Numbered from the stretch's first letter, positions 31,432 through 40,692 are shown. The stretch is DNA of 64,000 bases from Prauserella alba (GCF_024171735.1 NZ_JAMTCH010000004.1:496001-560000); one strand, 5' to 3'. A program made the numbers and translations. Notes: generated by a model not told the origin, from the letters alone.

Positions 31432-32171
31432 GCGAGCAGCCTGCCCGCACCCGGCACCGTCGCGGGCAGGCCGAGCTCGGTCAGAATGCGGTGGGTCGTC
31501 GCGGTCGCCGCCGACAACACGGGCAACCCCGCCGCGTCCTCGACCGCCTGTACCGCCGGCAAGGACGGCATCTGCACACACGCCGACACCACGAGGGCGT
31601 CTGCGTTCGACAGATCGAGCTTCTTCCAGTGCTCACGCAGGCCGGCCGGGTCCAGCCTGCCCACGGCGAGGTTGTCCGGGACTTCGAGGCTGAGCGCGTC
31701 GACGACCTCGATGCCCGCGTCCTCGATGTAGTCGGCGACCAGCTTCGTGAGCGGTTTCAGGTATGGCGTGATGATCGCGACCCGACTCGCTCCGAGTGCA
31801 CCGATGCCGTCGAGCAACGCCCCCGCGCTCGACACGACGGGAGCCTGAGCACCTTCGGCGCGCATGGCCGTGGTGATCGCGTCCTCCGCGGTGCAGTGGT
31901 AGCCCGGCCCCTGGGCCATAATCGCCACCAGGCACGCCGTGGCGACGACGTCGGGCCGCGCATCCGCCAGCTCGGCAGCCGCGCGTTCCGACTGGGCGTT
32001 CATCGCCCGCAGCTGCTCCTCGGTGACCTGCTGCATGCGCGTCCGCGCACTGTGGAACACGAAACGATCCGAGGGGTCGGCCTCCTCCCGTGCCCGCAGC
32101 ATCCGCGGGAGTTCGGTCTCCATCGTCAGGTTGGAGCTGGGAACGATGAGTCCGATGTGGTGGTCGGCCAC
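31416..32171 (-). CDS. nicE: Maleate cis-trans isomerase (last step of nicotinate degradation)
   Basis: 251-residue enzyme converting maleate to fumarate, which enters the TCA cycle. Both catalytic cysteines of the family are present: Cys80 in ATACLVAIM and Cys198 in VVSACVQMPS, and HIGLIVPSSNLTMETELPRM is the usual N-terminus. GTG 32171 is chosen because GGGAAG stands 8 bp before it; GTG 32180 is an alternative that would overlap the dioxygenase stop by 4 bp. It is the last gene of the nicotinate operon, with the dioxygenase immediately upstream. The second Cys distinguishes it from the related protein at 3926, which has Asp there. Confidence 0.9.
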   Translation of the reverse strand: MADHHIGLIVPSSNLTMETELPRMLRAREEADPSDRFVFHSARTRMQQVTEEQLRAMNAQSERAAAELADARPDVVATACLVAIMAQGPGYHCTAEDAITTAMRAEGAQAPVVSSAGALLDGIGALGASRVAIITPYLKPLTKLVADYIEDAGIEVVDALSLEVPDNLAVGRLDPAGLREHWKKLDLSNADALVVSACVQMPSLPAVQAVEDAAGLPVLSAATATTHRILTELGLPATVPGAGRLLAQTSS

Positions 32172-32176
32172 GGCGA

Positions 32177-33220
32177 TCACTTCCCGCCCGGCCGCATGTC
32201 CGAAACGACGACATCGCCGTCGACGACGATCGGCTCGTCGTCGAGGAACAGCGAGCACCCGCGCATCGGGATGTCGAAGTGACACGGGGTGTCGTTCGGC
32301 CCGCCGAGTTCGTTGTTCGGTCCGATGGAGAACATCACGTTGCCGTAGAAGCTGCGCAGCTCCATTCCCATGCCACCGGGGAACTGCGTCAACCCGTGCC
32401 ACTGTGCGCGCTCGTCGAGGCCCCATCCGACGTGCGACATGCCGTATCCGCGTGGGTCGTCGAACGACTTGATGTACGACGCGAGCAGATCCGCGTCCAG
32501 ACTCGACGCACCGTCGAGTCCGCGGATGTCGGTGATGAATCCCTTCTCGATGGTCAACTTCACCGGGTTCTGCACGTACGTGTTGAACGGCAGGAGTACG
32601 TCGCCCGGTGCGAGCACGATCGTGCCGTCGACACCGTCGTCGGCGCCTCCGGTGAACACGAAGGCGGCGGGCCAGTGGTCCCAGCGGCCGGGAGTGTCGG
32701 TGTAGCCGTACTCGGTCATCGTCGGGTAGACGCCGAGCTGGTACGTCACATCCGTCCCGTGCGGGCTCGTGATCCGCATCGTCTTGGCCTTCTTGAGGAT
32801 CTCGTCGCCGACTTCGACCCGTTCCCGCAGTTCCTTGGTCGGCATCAGCTTGGCCAGCAGCGGCGCGGGCTCGACACAGGTCAGGATCCGGGTTCCCGCG
32901 TCCTGGATCGCGAACTGTTCCTTGCTGAACAACAGGAACGTCAGGTCCACGAGCATGTCCGCCTGCTTGAGTGCGTCCACTGCAAGTGGATTGCCCGCCA
33001 GCCCTGATTCGCCGACCGCCCACGCACCCGCCGCGTCCGCCGCGTCCGGGAGCCGCATATGATAGGTGCTAGCCCCGAGCTGCTGAGCGGCGAACATGAA
33101 CGAGTCGGCGAAGTCCGCCCGTTCCGCACCGCGCGAGAGCACCGCGACGGTCTCCGCCTCGTGCACCCCGCTGAACGTGAGCTGCCGAAGGCAGATGTCG
33201 TTGAGCTGGTTCGGATTCAT
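32177..33220 (-). CDS. nicX: 2,5-dihydroxypyridine 5,6-dioxygenase
   Basis: 347-residue ring-cleaving dioxygenase with an M29 aminopeptidase-like fold, opening 2,5-dihydroxypyridine to N-formylmaleamate with O2 and Fe(II). His263 (GMSHVGW), His314 and Asp316 (TPCHFDIPM) fall where NicX of Pseudomonas has its iron ligands His265/His318/Asp320; those family positions are recalled, not computed. Identity is further supported by context: all other maleamate-pathway enzymes surround it. GGAGG lies 5 bp before ATG 33220. The gap to the upstream deformylase gene is 13 bp. Confidence 0.9.
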   Translation of the reverse strand: MNPNQLNDICLRQLTFSGVHEAETVAVLSRGAERADFADSFMFAAQQLGASTYHMRLPDAADAAGAWAVGESGLAGNPLAVDALKQADMLVDLTFLLFSKEQFAIQDAGTRILTCVEPAPLLAKLMPTKELRERVEVGDEILKKAKTMRITSPHGTDVTYQLGVYPTMTEYGYTDTPGRWDHWPAAFVFTGGADDGVDGTIVLAPGDVLLPFNTYVQNPVKLTIEKGFITDIRGLDGASSLDADLLASYIKSFDDPRGYGMSHVGWGLDERAQWHGLTQFPGGMGMELRSFYGNVMFSIGPNNELGGPNDTPCHFDIPMRGCSLFLDDEPIVVDGDVVVSDMRPGGK

Positions 33221-33233
33221 TGGTCCTCCACAT

Positions 33234-34091
33234 TCATCGCATCGTCGAACTTGCGCTGGTCATGGCTTGCAGCGCGGTACGCACCGAGCTCAGCGCGCCC
33301 TCCGGGTTGTCCCAGAACACCATGTGCCCGGCCTCCGGAATCTCGATCATTCGCGCGTCCGGATTGGACTCCGCGGCTTCACGGGCCCCGTCCGCCGTGA
33401 CGACGGGGCTGTTCGCGCCGTACATCAGCACCGGCGCGGCCGTGACCGACGGCCACGTGGCGAAGAAGTCTTCGTGTTCGAAGCCGTGGTGTGTCGCGGT
33501 GATCGCATCCGCTCCGCAGCTGGCGAGCCAGCGCGCCCGCAGTTCCTGCTCGCGCAGCGGCCACGTCGGCCACCATCCGGCCACCTCGTCGGCGTCGGTA
33601 CCGCGCTGCGCCTGTTCCAGCTGGGTCAGGAACATCGCGAGCGTGGTGGGATACGGCCCGCGGCCCGGTCCGCTCATCGGCGGATCGACCAGGAGGGCAC
33701 CGTCGACGTCCATCGTGGTCGACAGCATCGCGGCGATCCGCGCGCCCATCGAGTGCCCCAGCAGGATCGGTCGCCGCAGTCCCAGAGCGGCGGAGACGGC
33801 GGCGGTGTCGTCGGCGTAGTCACGCAACGTCGCGGAAGGCCCGTCGTCCGAAAGGCCACGGCCACGCACATCCACCACGACCGGACGGACGAGATCGGTG
33901 AGCCGCCGGGCCACGAAGTCCATGGTGATCGCCGGGCTGGTGATCCCCGGCAGGACCACGACGGGCGTGCCGTCGCCGCCGTAGTCCAGTGCGTGCAAGC
34001 GAAGACCGTCCGGTTTCACCACCCACCTGCTCGTGGCCGGTACGTCCGCGAGGTCCGCCAGGGCGGCTTGTGTGAGAAGGCGTCGGGTCAT
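33234..34091 (-). CDS. nicD: Alpha/beta hydrolase, probable N-formylmaleamate deformylase
   Basis: 285-residue alpha/beta hydrolase. The nucleophile elbow is LGHSMGARIA with Ser114. The acid is probably Asp136 in ALLVDPPMSG, as in NicD, where the Asp follows strand 6. The catalytic His is in PEAGHMVFWDNPEG near residue 261. NicD removes the formyl group from N-formylmaleamate to give maleamate and formate. General hydrolase folds are common, so the specific call rests mainly on position between the amidohydrolase and the dioxygenase genes. ATG 34091 overlaps the stop of the amidohydrolase gene (ATGA). Confidence 0.83.
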   Translation of the reverse strand: MTRRLLTQAALADLADVPATSRWVVKPDGLRLHALDYGGDGTPVVVLPGITSPAITMDFVARRLTDLVRPVVVDVRGRGLSDDGPSATLRDYADDTAAVSAALGLRRPILLGHSMGARIAAMLSTTMDVDGALLVDPPMSGPGRGPYPTTLAMFLTQLEQAQRGTDADEVAGWWPTWPLREQELRARWLASCGADAITATHHGFEHEDFFATWPSVTAAPVLMYGANSPVVTADGAREAAESNPDARMIEIPEAGHMVFWDNPEGALSSVRTALQAMTSASSTMR

Positions 34092-34741
34092 CGAGTGCTC
34101 ACCGGTTCCGGGTTCGTCAGGTAATTCAGGGCGTCGTCGAGGTCGATCACGTCGCCGTACTTGGCATGAATGTCGAACAGCGCCGCATCGTGCGGACCCG
34201 AGGCACGGTCACCGACACACTCCCGCGGCACGAGCACCGGGAAGCCGGACTGGACCGCATCGACGGCCGTGGCGCGGACACAGCCGCTCGTGGTCGCGCC
34301 GCACACCAGCACCGTGTCGCAGCCTGCTGCCACGAGCATCGCCGCGAGTGACGTTCCGAAGAAGGCCGACGCCCCTTTCTTCGTCACGAGGTGGTCCTGC
34401 TCGCCGAACGGAAGCCGGTCGTCGACCGCGGCCTCGGCGCTACCTTCCACCAGCGATCGCATGCCCGCAGCCTTGTCCAGCCACGGCAGCACGTCGCCGC
34501 GCGCCTCCGCGAGCGTGTAGGCGATCGTGGTGTACACGACCGGCACCCCGGCAGCCTTTGCGCGTTCGACGAGCGTCGCGGTGGCACCGACGACGTCGGT
34601 CAGGTCGGCACCCGTCGGATACTCGTCCCGGGTGAATCCGTTGGTCAGGTCGACCACGACGATCGCCGGTCGTGCACCACGACGGATCGGTGCGCCGAAC
34701 CCCGCACCGGAGTACGTCTCGTCGGTGTCAGCTCCGTACAC
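34088..34741 (-). CDS. nicF: Isochorismatase-family maleamate amidohydrolase
   Basis: 217-residue cysteine hydrolase of the isochorismatase/nicotinamidase superfamily. The catalytic triad is visible as Asp31 (VVVDLTNGF), Lys121/122 (VTKKGASAF) and Cys154 (GATTSGCVRATAVDA). In this pathway it hydrolyses maleamate to maleate plus ammonia. GTG 34741 is supported by AGGAGGT eight bases upstream, one of the best ribosome sites in the operon. It overlaps the CoxG-like gene by 14 bp and the deformylase by 4 bp. A nicotinamidase or other amidase role is possible by sequence alone; the neighbours favour maleamate. Confidence 0.88.
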   Translation of the reverse strand: MYGADTDETYSGAGFGAPIRRGARPAIVVVDLTNGFTRDEYPTGADLTDVVGATATLVERAKAAGVPVVYTTIAYTLAEARGDVLPWLDKAAGMRSLVEGSAEAAVDDRLPFGEQDHLVTKKGASAFFGTSLAAMLVAAGCDTVLVCGATTSGCVRATAVDAVQSGFPVLVPRECVGDRASGPHDAALFDIHAKYGDVIDLDDALNYLTNPEPVSTR

Positions 34742-35438
34742 GGCGCACCTCCTTGAGCTGCTTGGCCTGTGACCGGACGGTGGCCAACAGCCAGCCCTGG
34801 GCCAGGCCTATCGCGAACGCACCCGCCACGGGCAGATATTTCGCGAGCGGTCCGGCGACCAGTGCCAGTCCGTCCAGTTCCGACGGGGCGGATGCGGGGG
34901 TGGTGGCAGTGGGTGCCGACGACTCGGTGGCCGGGTGAGGTGTCACGCCACCCGCGGCGGCCTCCTGTACCCGCGCACCGTCGCCCGCCAGCAGCGCAGC
35001 CAGATTCACCGCGAACTGTTCGAGGATGCGGTCCGAGACCTTGTTGATCGCGCCCTTGCCGAACTGTGCGATCTTGCCGCGGATCACCAGGTCGGTCTTG
35101 AGAGACACCGTGGTGCCTCCGCCGGTGTCGATCAGTGTCACCAGCACCTCGGCTTCGGCATCACCGTTGCCGTGTGCGTCGGCGCCGCGTCCCTGCAGGC
35201 GCAGTGAGAGTGCCGTGTCGTCGACGTCCAGGAACCGGACCACGCCCGTGTACTCGGCGGAGATCGGGCCGACCTTCACCTTGACCCTGCCGCGATACGC
35301 CTCGCCACCGCCCGTCTCGGGCTCCCTGCCCTCGACCGCCGCCCCGGGCACACATCCGGCCACCCGTTCCACGTCACCGAGCAGCGTGAACACCTCATGC
35401 GGCGGTGCCGGTACCGAGATCTCGTGTTCGAGGATCAT
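34728..35438 (-). CDS. CoxG-like SRPBCC protein with C-terminal membrane anchor
   Basis: 236-residue protein. Residues 1-150 are the SRPBCC/CoxG domain (LEHEISVPAPPHEVFTLLGDVERVAGCVPGA, then VKVKVGPISAEYTGVVRF and FGKGAINKVSDRILEQFAVNLAA as consecutive conserved blocks). A Thr/Ala/Pro-rich linker follows, then a hydrophobic stretch PVAGAFAIGLAQGWLLATV that probably anchors it to the membrane, and a basic tail. CoxG proteins accompany three-subunit molybdenum hydroxylases such as CO dehydrogenase and help link them to the membrane electron chain. Here it follows the hydroxylase small subunit with an ATGA overlap, so it likely serves the nicotinate hydroxylase. Confidence 0.85.
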   Translation of the reverse strand: MILEHEISVPAPPHEVFTLLGDVERVAGCVPGAAVEGREPETGGGEAYRGRVKVKVGPISAEYTGVVRFLDVDDTALSLRLQGRGADAHGNGDAEAEVLVTLIDTGGGTTVSLKTDLVIRGKIAQFGKGAINKVSDRILEQFAVNLAALLAGDGARVQEAAAGGVTPHPATESSAPTATTPASAPSELDGLALVAGPLAKYLPVAGAFAIGLAQGWLLATVRSQAKQLKEVRRVRS

Positions 35439-35938
35439 GCGCTGGTCTCCTTCGTTTCACGCCTGCGTTCGGCGCAGTCCTGGATCGAGTCCACGATGGT
35501 CTGATACCCGGTGCAGCGGCACAGGTTCGATGAGACGACCTCCCGGATCTCCTCACGGCCTGCGTCCGGCCGTTCGGCGAGAAAGCCCTCCGCGAGCATG
35601 AGAAACCCCGGTGTACAGAATCCACATTGGAGTCCGTGGTTCGCCGAGAACGCCCGTTGCAGGTCGGACAATGTCCCGTCGTCACCGGCAAGGGATTCCA
35701 CGGTCCGGATCTCGCTGCCCTCCGCCTGCGCGGCGAACATCAGGCAGGAACGGGCGGGGTCGCCGTCGACCAACACGGTGCAGGCACCGCACACGCCGTG
35801 TTCACACGCCACGTGCGTGCCGGTCAGCTCCAGGTCGTGCCGCAACGTGTCGGCGAGGGTGCGGCGTGCCTCGACGGCCACCTCGTGGGAAGCGCCGTTG
35901 ACCTGCAGGGTCAGCAGCACCTTGTCGTGTTCGGTCAC
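35435..35938 (-). CDS. Molybdenum hydroxylase small subunit (2x[2Fe-2S])
   Basis: 167-residue iron-sulfur subunit. Cys45, Cys50, Cys53 and Cys65 (VACEHGVCGACTVLVDG...SCLMF) bind the plant-ferredoxin-type cluster. Cys105, Cys108, Cys140 and Cys142 (CGFCTPGFLM...NLCRCTGY) bind the second cluster next to the molybdenum cofactor. It passes electrons from the large subunit to the FAD subunit. It overlaps the large-subunit stop by 4 bp (GTGA) and the CoxG-like gene by 4 bp, so the subunits are translated together. Within this operon it belongs to the enzyme hydroxylating nicotinate at C6. Confidence 0.92.
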   Translation of the reverse strand: MTEHDKVLLTLQVNGASHEVAVEARRTLADTLRHDLELTGTHVACEHGVCGACTVLVDGDPARSCLMFAAQAEGSEIRTVESLAGDDGTLSDLQRAFSANHGLQCGFCTPGFLMLAEGFLAERPDAGREEIREVVSSNLCRCTGYQTIVDSIQDCAERRRETKETSA

Positions 35939-38343
35939 GGGGCGACCTCCAGTGCGCCGGTCAGCGCGTCGAATACCTGTTGCGGCGTGATCGGCGTGTC
36001 GTTCAGTTCCACACCGGTGGGACGCAGTGCGTCGTTGACGGCGTTGAGCACGGCCGCGGGCGCACCGATCGTGCCGCCCTCACCCGCTCCCTTCGCGCCG
36101 TTGTCGGTGAACAGGCACGGTGTCTCGAGGTGATGCATCGACACGTCCGGGATCTCACAGGCCGTCGGCACCTTGTAGTCGAGGAAGCTCGCGGCCGACG
36201 GCTCACCGTTGTCGTCGTAGGTGACCTTCTCGAACAGTGCACCGGCGATGCCCTGGGCGATGCCTCCCCTGGCCTGGCCGTCGACGACCTGCGGATTGAT
36301 CGCCACGCCACAGTCCTCGACGCAGACGTACCGCAGGATCTCCACCCGCCCCGTGTCACGGTGCAGCTCGACGACGACGCCGTGGCTGGCGTTGGAGAAC
36401 GTGCCGTCTCCGACGCCGTCGAAGCTCGCACTCGCCTGCAGACCCGGTTCGGTGTCCTTCGGCAGCAGATGCGACTTCAGGTAAGCAACGTCGGCTATAT
36501 CCTGATAGGACAATGCACGGGAAGGGTCGTCCCTCTGCCGCACCCCCTCGTCGGCGAGTTCGACGTTGTCTCGCTGCGTTTCGAGCAGATGTGCGCCCAG
36601 CTCGACGAGTTTTCCGCCCAGGTTTCCCGCGGCGAGCGCCACGGCAGTCCCGCCGATGGTGATCGACCGGCTGGCGAACGAACCCCATCCGTAGGTCACC
36701 CGGTCCGTGTCGCCCTGCTGGATCCTCACCTTGTCCAAGGGCAGGCCCAGCTTGTCGGCCACGATCTGCGCCATGGTCGTCTCATGACTCTGGCCGTGAC
36801 TCATCGTTCCCGTGGTGACGACCACGGAACCCGCGGTGTCCATCCGGATCTCCGAGATGTCGAAGCCCGGGACGGCCTGCATCTTGCGCTTGGCGAACGC
36901 GTCGGACCCGTATCCGGTGCGTTCGTTGAAACACGCGTACCCGATGCCGAGAAACCTTCCCTGTTCCGCGGCCGTACGCTTGGTCTCGTACCACCCCTCG
37001 TCGGTGATCACTCGCTCGCACAGGTTGAGGGATTCGAGGTAGGAACCCGGGTCGTAGGTCACGTTGTTGACACCGGTGTACGGGAACACCGTGATCAGGT
37101 TCCGGCGGCGAACCTCGAGGGGGTCCAGTCCGAGCTCCCGCGCGGCACGCTCGACGAGCCGCTCCATGACCATCACATGCTGCGGACGGGACACGCCACG
37201 ATAGGGAGCCGTCGGCGCCTTGTTCGTCGCGATGGCACGCCCGCGAACGCGGTAGGCGGGTACCCGGTACACGCCGGGCATCTCCGACGAGGCCATCAGG
37301 GGTTCGATGCCGACCGTGAACGGATAGCACGAGTACGCGCCCATGTCGCACAGCACGTCGACGTCCAGGCCGAGGATGCGCCCGGTCTCGTCGAACGCCG
37401 CACGCGCGTCGTAGCGCTGCTCACGAGCAAGAAAGGACGCCGACAGCGAGTCCTTGCGGTCCTCGATCCACTTCACGGGCCTGCGCACGCGCGTGGCCGC
37501 CGCTGCGACGGCGATCTCCTCACGGCCCACCACACACTTGATGCCGAACCCACCGCCCATGTCCGGCACGAGCACCCGCACCGCGCTCTCGGCCATGCCG
37601 AGCGAGCCGGCGAGCGCCGTGCGCACCTGGTGCGGCACCTGCGTGCACGTCTGCACCAGCAGCTGCTGCGCCCGCGGGTCCCAGCCGGCCACGACGCCCC
37701 TGGTTTCCAGCGGCAACGCGTTCTGCCTGCCCGTACTGGCCCGCACGTGCACCACACACGGAGCTTCCGCGAAGACGTCGTCGATGCCGTCGGTGGCGAA
37801 CATCGACACGTCGAGCAACACGTTGCCGGGCGCCTCGTCGTGTACGGCGTTCGCACCGGCGGCGAGCGCCTGCACCTCCGACAGCACCGGCGGCGTGACG
37901 TCGTAGGTCACCTCGGCGGCCTCGATCCCGTCCTCGGCCGCGTACGGGTCGTCGGCGAGAACCACCGCCACCGGTTCCCCGACGAAACGCACCCGCTCGC
38001 GCGCCAGGATCGGCATCGACGTCTCGGTGTGTTCCTCCGCCGGCCGGTCGAGCCGCGGCGTGATGTCACCGAGGTGCAGGTCCTCGGCCGTGAACGCGGC
38101 CACGACGCCCGGCACCTCCAGCACCCGCGACAGGTCGACCGACGTGATGCGCCCACTCGCGACCGTGCTGCGCACGAACGCCGCGTGCAGCATCCGCGGG
38201 AGATGGATGTCGTCGACGAACTGCGCGCCACCGGTCAGCAGCCGCGGATCCTCTTTACGCGTCACCGGCGCTCCGACCCAGCTGCCGTCGACCCGGAGGT
38301 CCGGTTCGCGCTCCCCGCCTTCTGTCGCCGCTCCGAACGTCAC
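35935..38343 (-). CDS. Molybdenum hydroxylase large subunit, probable nicotinate dehydrogenase
   Basis: 802-residue xanthine-oxidase-family subunit carrying the molybdopterin cofactor. The cofactor-binding regions DMGGGFGIKCVVGREE, YRGVSRPQHVMVMERL and GTMSHGQSHETTMAQIVADKLG are present, and the catalytic Glu755 lies in GAGEGGTIG. The active-site loop reads APYRGVSRP, without the Cys of the AYRCSFR loop of CO dehydrogenase, so this is not a CO-oxidising enzyme. Context with monooxygenase, dioxygenase and maleamate enzymes makes nicotinate the likely substrate. Pseudomonas uses a two-subunit NicAB instead, so the subunit plan here differs. GTG 38343 overlaps the FAD-subunit stop. Confidence 0.88.
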   Translation of the reverse strand: MTFGAATEGGEREPDLRVDGSWVGAPVTRKEDPRLLTGGAQFVDDIHLPRMLHAAFVRSTVASGRITSVDLSRVLEVPGVVAAFTAEDLHLGDITPRLDRPAEEHTETSMPILARERVRFVGEPVAVVLADDPYAAEDGIEAAEVTYDVTPPVLSEVQALAAGANAVHDEAPGNVLLDVSMFATDGIDDVFAEAPCVVHVRASTGRQNALPLETRGVVAGWDPRAQQLLVQTCTQVPHQVRTALAGSLGMAESAVRVLVPDMGGGFGIKCVVGREEIAVAAAATRVRRPVKWIEDRKDSLSASFLAREQRYDARAAFDETGRILGLDVDVLCDMGAYSCYPFTVGIEPLMASSEMPGVYRVPAYRVRGRAIATNKAPTAPYRGVSRPQHVMVMERLVERAARELGLDPLEVRRRNLITVFPYTGVNNVTYDPGSYLESLNLCERVITDEGWYETKRTAAEQGRFLGIGYACFNERTGYGSDAFAKRKMQAVPGFDISEIRMDTAGSVVVTTGTMSHGQSHETTMAQIVADKLGLPLDKVRIQQGDTDRVTYGWGSFASRSITIGGTAVALAAGNLGGKLVELGAHLLETQRDNVELADEGVRQRDDPSRALSYQDIADVAYLKSHLLPKDTEPGLQASASFDGVGDGTFSNASHGVVVELHRDTGRVEILRYVCVEDCGVAINPQVVDGQARGGIAQGIAGALFEKVTYDDNGEPSAASFLDYKVPTACEIPDVSMHHLETPCLFTDNGAKGAGEGGTIGAPAAVLNAVNDALRPTGVELNDTPITPQQVFDALTGALEVAP

Positions 38344-39194
38344 CGGGCCACCGCCTCCTCACACGCGTGGATCACGAGATTGCGCACCAGCGCCTTGCGG
38401 TACTCGGTGCCCGCATCGCCGTCTTCCGGCGGCTCGACGGCCGCTGCGGCCGCGTGGGCACACTCCTCGAACAGTTCCCTTCCCGCTCGTCCACCCGCCT
38501 GCAGCACCTGCTCGGCCTCGGGAACCCGCGTCACTGCGGGCCCGACGCCGCCGAGCGCCACCCGGCCACCCGACACCGTGCCCGCACCGAGGTCCAGGTC
38601 GACGGCCGCGGAAACGAGCGCGAAGTCGCCTTTGCGCTCGGCGAACTCCGTCACGGCGGCATGCGGAGCAGGTCTGCCGAACAAGACCTCCACGATCAAT
38701 TCGTCCTCCTCCAGCACCGTCGTGTAGAAGCCGAGGAACGCCTCGCGCGCGGCGATCGTCCGCCGCCGGCCGCCGGAACCGGCGACGACGATGTCCGCGT
38801 CGAGCAGCACGGCGAGCAGGCACCACTCGGCGGTCGCATCGGCGTGCGCGAGACTCCCGCCGACGGTTCCCCGCGCCCGGATCGGCAGGTGTCCGATCCA
38901 CCGCATGGTGTCGCGCACGACCGCGAATCCCGCGCCGAGATCCGCCGTCTCCACCGCCCGGTGGGTGCTCAACGAACCCACCCGCAGGGAGTCGGCTCGC
39001 GCGTCCACGAAGGACAGTTCGCGCAGCCGCCCGATGTCGATCAGATGTTCCGGTCGCGCGAGACGGAAGTTCATCATCGGGATCAGGCTCTGCCCGCCGG
39101 CGAGGAACTTGGCATCTTCCCCGAGCTCGGCGACCAGGTCCGCCGCGCCCTGGACATCGCGCGCCCGGTGGTAGGTGAACGGTGGTGGTTTCAT
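38340..39194 (-). CDS. Molybdenum hydroxylase medium (FAD-binding) subunit
   Basis: 284-residue FAD subunit of the CoxM/xanthine dehydrogenase type. FLAGGQSLIPMMNFRLARPEHLIDI is the first FAD-binding loop and TVGGSLAHADATAEW the second, and the C-terminal part is the CO_deh_flav_C domain. It accepts electrons from the small subunit and hands them to a quinone or other acceptor. GGGAGGAG precedes ATG 39194. It lies 22 bp after the niacin transporter gene and overlaps the large subunit gene by 4 bp, completing a medium-large-small operon order. Confidence 0.9.
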   Translation of the reverse strand: MKPPPFTYHRARDVQGAADLVAELGEDAKFLAGGQSLIPMMNFRLARPEHLIDIGRLRELSFVDARADSLRVGSLSTHRAVETADLGAGFAVVRDTMRWIGHLPIRARGTVGGSLAHADATAEWCLLAVLLDADIVVAGSGGRRRTIAAREAFLGFYTTVLEEDELIVEVLFGRPAPHAAVTEFAERKGDFALVSAAVDLDLGAGTVSGGRVALGGVGPAVTRVPEAEQVLQAGGRAGRELFEECAHAAAAAVEPPEDGDAGTEYRKALVRNLVIHACEEAVAR

Positions 39195-39216
39195 CGTGAC
39201 GCTCCTCCCTGCGCGC

Positions 39217-40602
39217 TCAGGCCGCCGGCGTGGGGTCGGGATCCTGCGCGCTCTCCTCGACCCGGTCCAGCTCCTTGCCCTTCGTCTCGGGCGCGGCAAC
39301 GGCCATCCACGCGACGGCGGCCAGCACGACCGCACCGAGCACGATGAACGTGTTCGTCAGGCCGAGAACCGGCCAGAGCATGCTGCCGAAGATGAGTGGG
39401 ATGAAACCGCTGAAGACCCGGCTCATCGAGGACGCCCAGCCGAATCCGCTGGCTCGGAGGTTGGTCGGGTACAGCTCCGAGACGTACGCGTACAGCACCG
39501 GGATGGCAAGCTGAACGACGAATCCGAAGATGCCGAGCCAAACCAGGGCCGCCGTCTCCATACCGAGAGTCAGTGAGAACGCCACCAGCATCACCGAGGC
39601 CAGCGGAGCCGACAGTCCCAGCACCCACTTACGGCCCATCCATTCGACGAGAAACACCGAGGTGATCACCCCGACGATGCCGATACCGGTCATCAGGGTC
39701 GTGTTCGCGAACGCGGCGTAGGTGTCGTAGCCCTCTTCCTTCAGGATCGACGGCATCCAGGTCAAGGCGACGTAGTAGACGGTCATGACCGTGATGAACA
39801 GTACCCAAGCCACCGAGGTGATCTTCGGATTGAAGGTCCAGATCATCCGCAACTGGCCGAGTGCGGCGCGCACGCCACCGGTGCCCTCCTTCGCGGGCTC
39901 GTCCGCGGCGACCGAGTAGGCCTGCGTCGTGGCCCCGGTCTGTGCGACGAGACTGTCGACCACGACGCGGGCATCGGCCTCCCTGCCCGCTTTCGCCAGA
40001 TACAGCGGTGACTCCGGGATCCCACGGCGGATCCAGAACAACAGCAACGCCGGCACGACCATGATCAGGAGCATCCAGCGCCAGTTACCGTCCAGCGGCG
40101 AGAGGAAGGTCGCCGACAAACCGCACAACGTGCCGCCGATCGGCCACCACAGGTCCATCGCGGCGAGCACCTTGCCGCGCACTCTGCGCGGCGAGAACTC
40201 CGCAACGAGCGCGTAGTCGACGGGGATACAGCCACCCAGTCCCACGCCTGCGAGGAACCGGAACAGCAGGAAGACCTCGTAGTTCGGCGATACGGCCCCG
40301 AGCACGGAGAACAACGCGAACAGCGCCAACGTGATGCTGAACGCCTTCTTACGGCCCATTCGGTCGGCGATCGTGCCCCACACGACCGCCCCGACCGCCA
40401 TGCCGATGAGGTTGGCCGTGGCGACCAGTCCACGCTCACCGGTGGTCAGTCCGAAGTGGTCGCCGACGAGCGGGGTGAGGAAACCGTTCAGAATGACGTC
40501 CCAGGCGTCGAACATGTACCCGAGTCCGCCGATGATGAAGATCTTTCCTTGGACGGACCACTTCCAGGGTAGGTCCTGAACGATCTGCTCGGCCGTTTTC
40601 AT
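39217..40602 (-). CDS. MFS importer, probable nicotinate transporter (NiaP/AAHS-like)
   Basis: 461-residue MFS protein with twelve predicted helices. KIFIIGGLGYMFDAWDVILNGFLTP contains the Asp-rich first helix of aromatic-acid:H+ symporters and NiaP. Motif A is GTIADRMGRKKAFS, repeated in the second half as VEWMGRKWVLG. GGCIPVDYALVAEFSPRRVRGK and PETKGKELD are sugar-porter-like signatures shared by NiaP. Placement between 6-hydroxynicotinate monooxygenase and nicotinate hydroxylase genes makes niacin uptake likely. The 90-bp gap before it is the longest inside the operon. Confidence 0.87.
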   Translation of the reverse strand: MKTAEQIVQDLPWKWSVQGKIFIIGGLGYMFDAWDVILNGFLTPLVGDHFGLTTGERGLVATANLIGMAVGAVVWGTIADRMGRKKAFSITLALFALFSVLGAVSPNYEVFLLFRFLAGVGLGGCIPVDYALVAEFSPRRVRGKVLAAMDLWWPIGGTLCGLSATFLSPLDGNWRWMLLIMVVPALLLFWIRRGIPESPLYLAKAGREADARVVVDSLVAQTGATTQAYSVAADEPAKEGTGGVRAALGQLRMIWTFNPKITSVAWVLFITVMTVYYVALTWMPSILKEEGYDTYAAFANTTLMTGIGIVGVITSVFLVEWMGRKWVLGLSAPLASVMLVAFSLTLGMETAALVWLGIFGFVVQLAIPVLYAYVSELYPTNLRASGFGWASSMSRVFSGFIPLIFGSMLWPVLGLTNTFIVLGAVVLAAVAWMAVAAPETKGKELDRVEESAQDPDPTPAA

Positions 40603-40692
40603 TGCAGACCTGCCTTTTCTTCCGTGGGTGGGGACGGGAAGTGCGCATCGGTGCCGCTCGTCACCGGCAGTACGTTCCTCAGGGCAAGCAGC

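Noticed and set aside
35980-38727. 915-codon open frame on the plus strand
   Set aside because: It is antisense to the molybdenum hydroxylase large subunit, which has the full cofactor and catalytic motifs.
35435-39194. Aerobic CO dehydrogenase (coxSLM)
   Set aside because: Subunit plan and CoxG fit, but the large subunit lacks the Cys-containing AYRCSFR active-site loop, and the surrounding genes are those of nicotinate breakdown.
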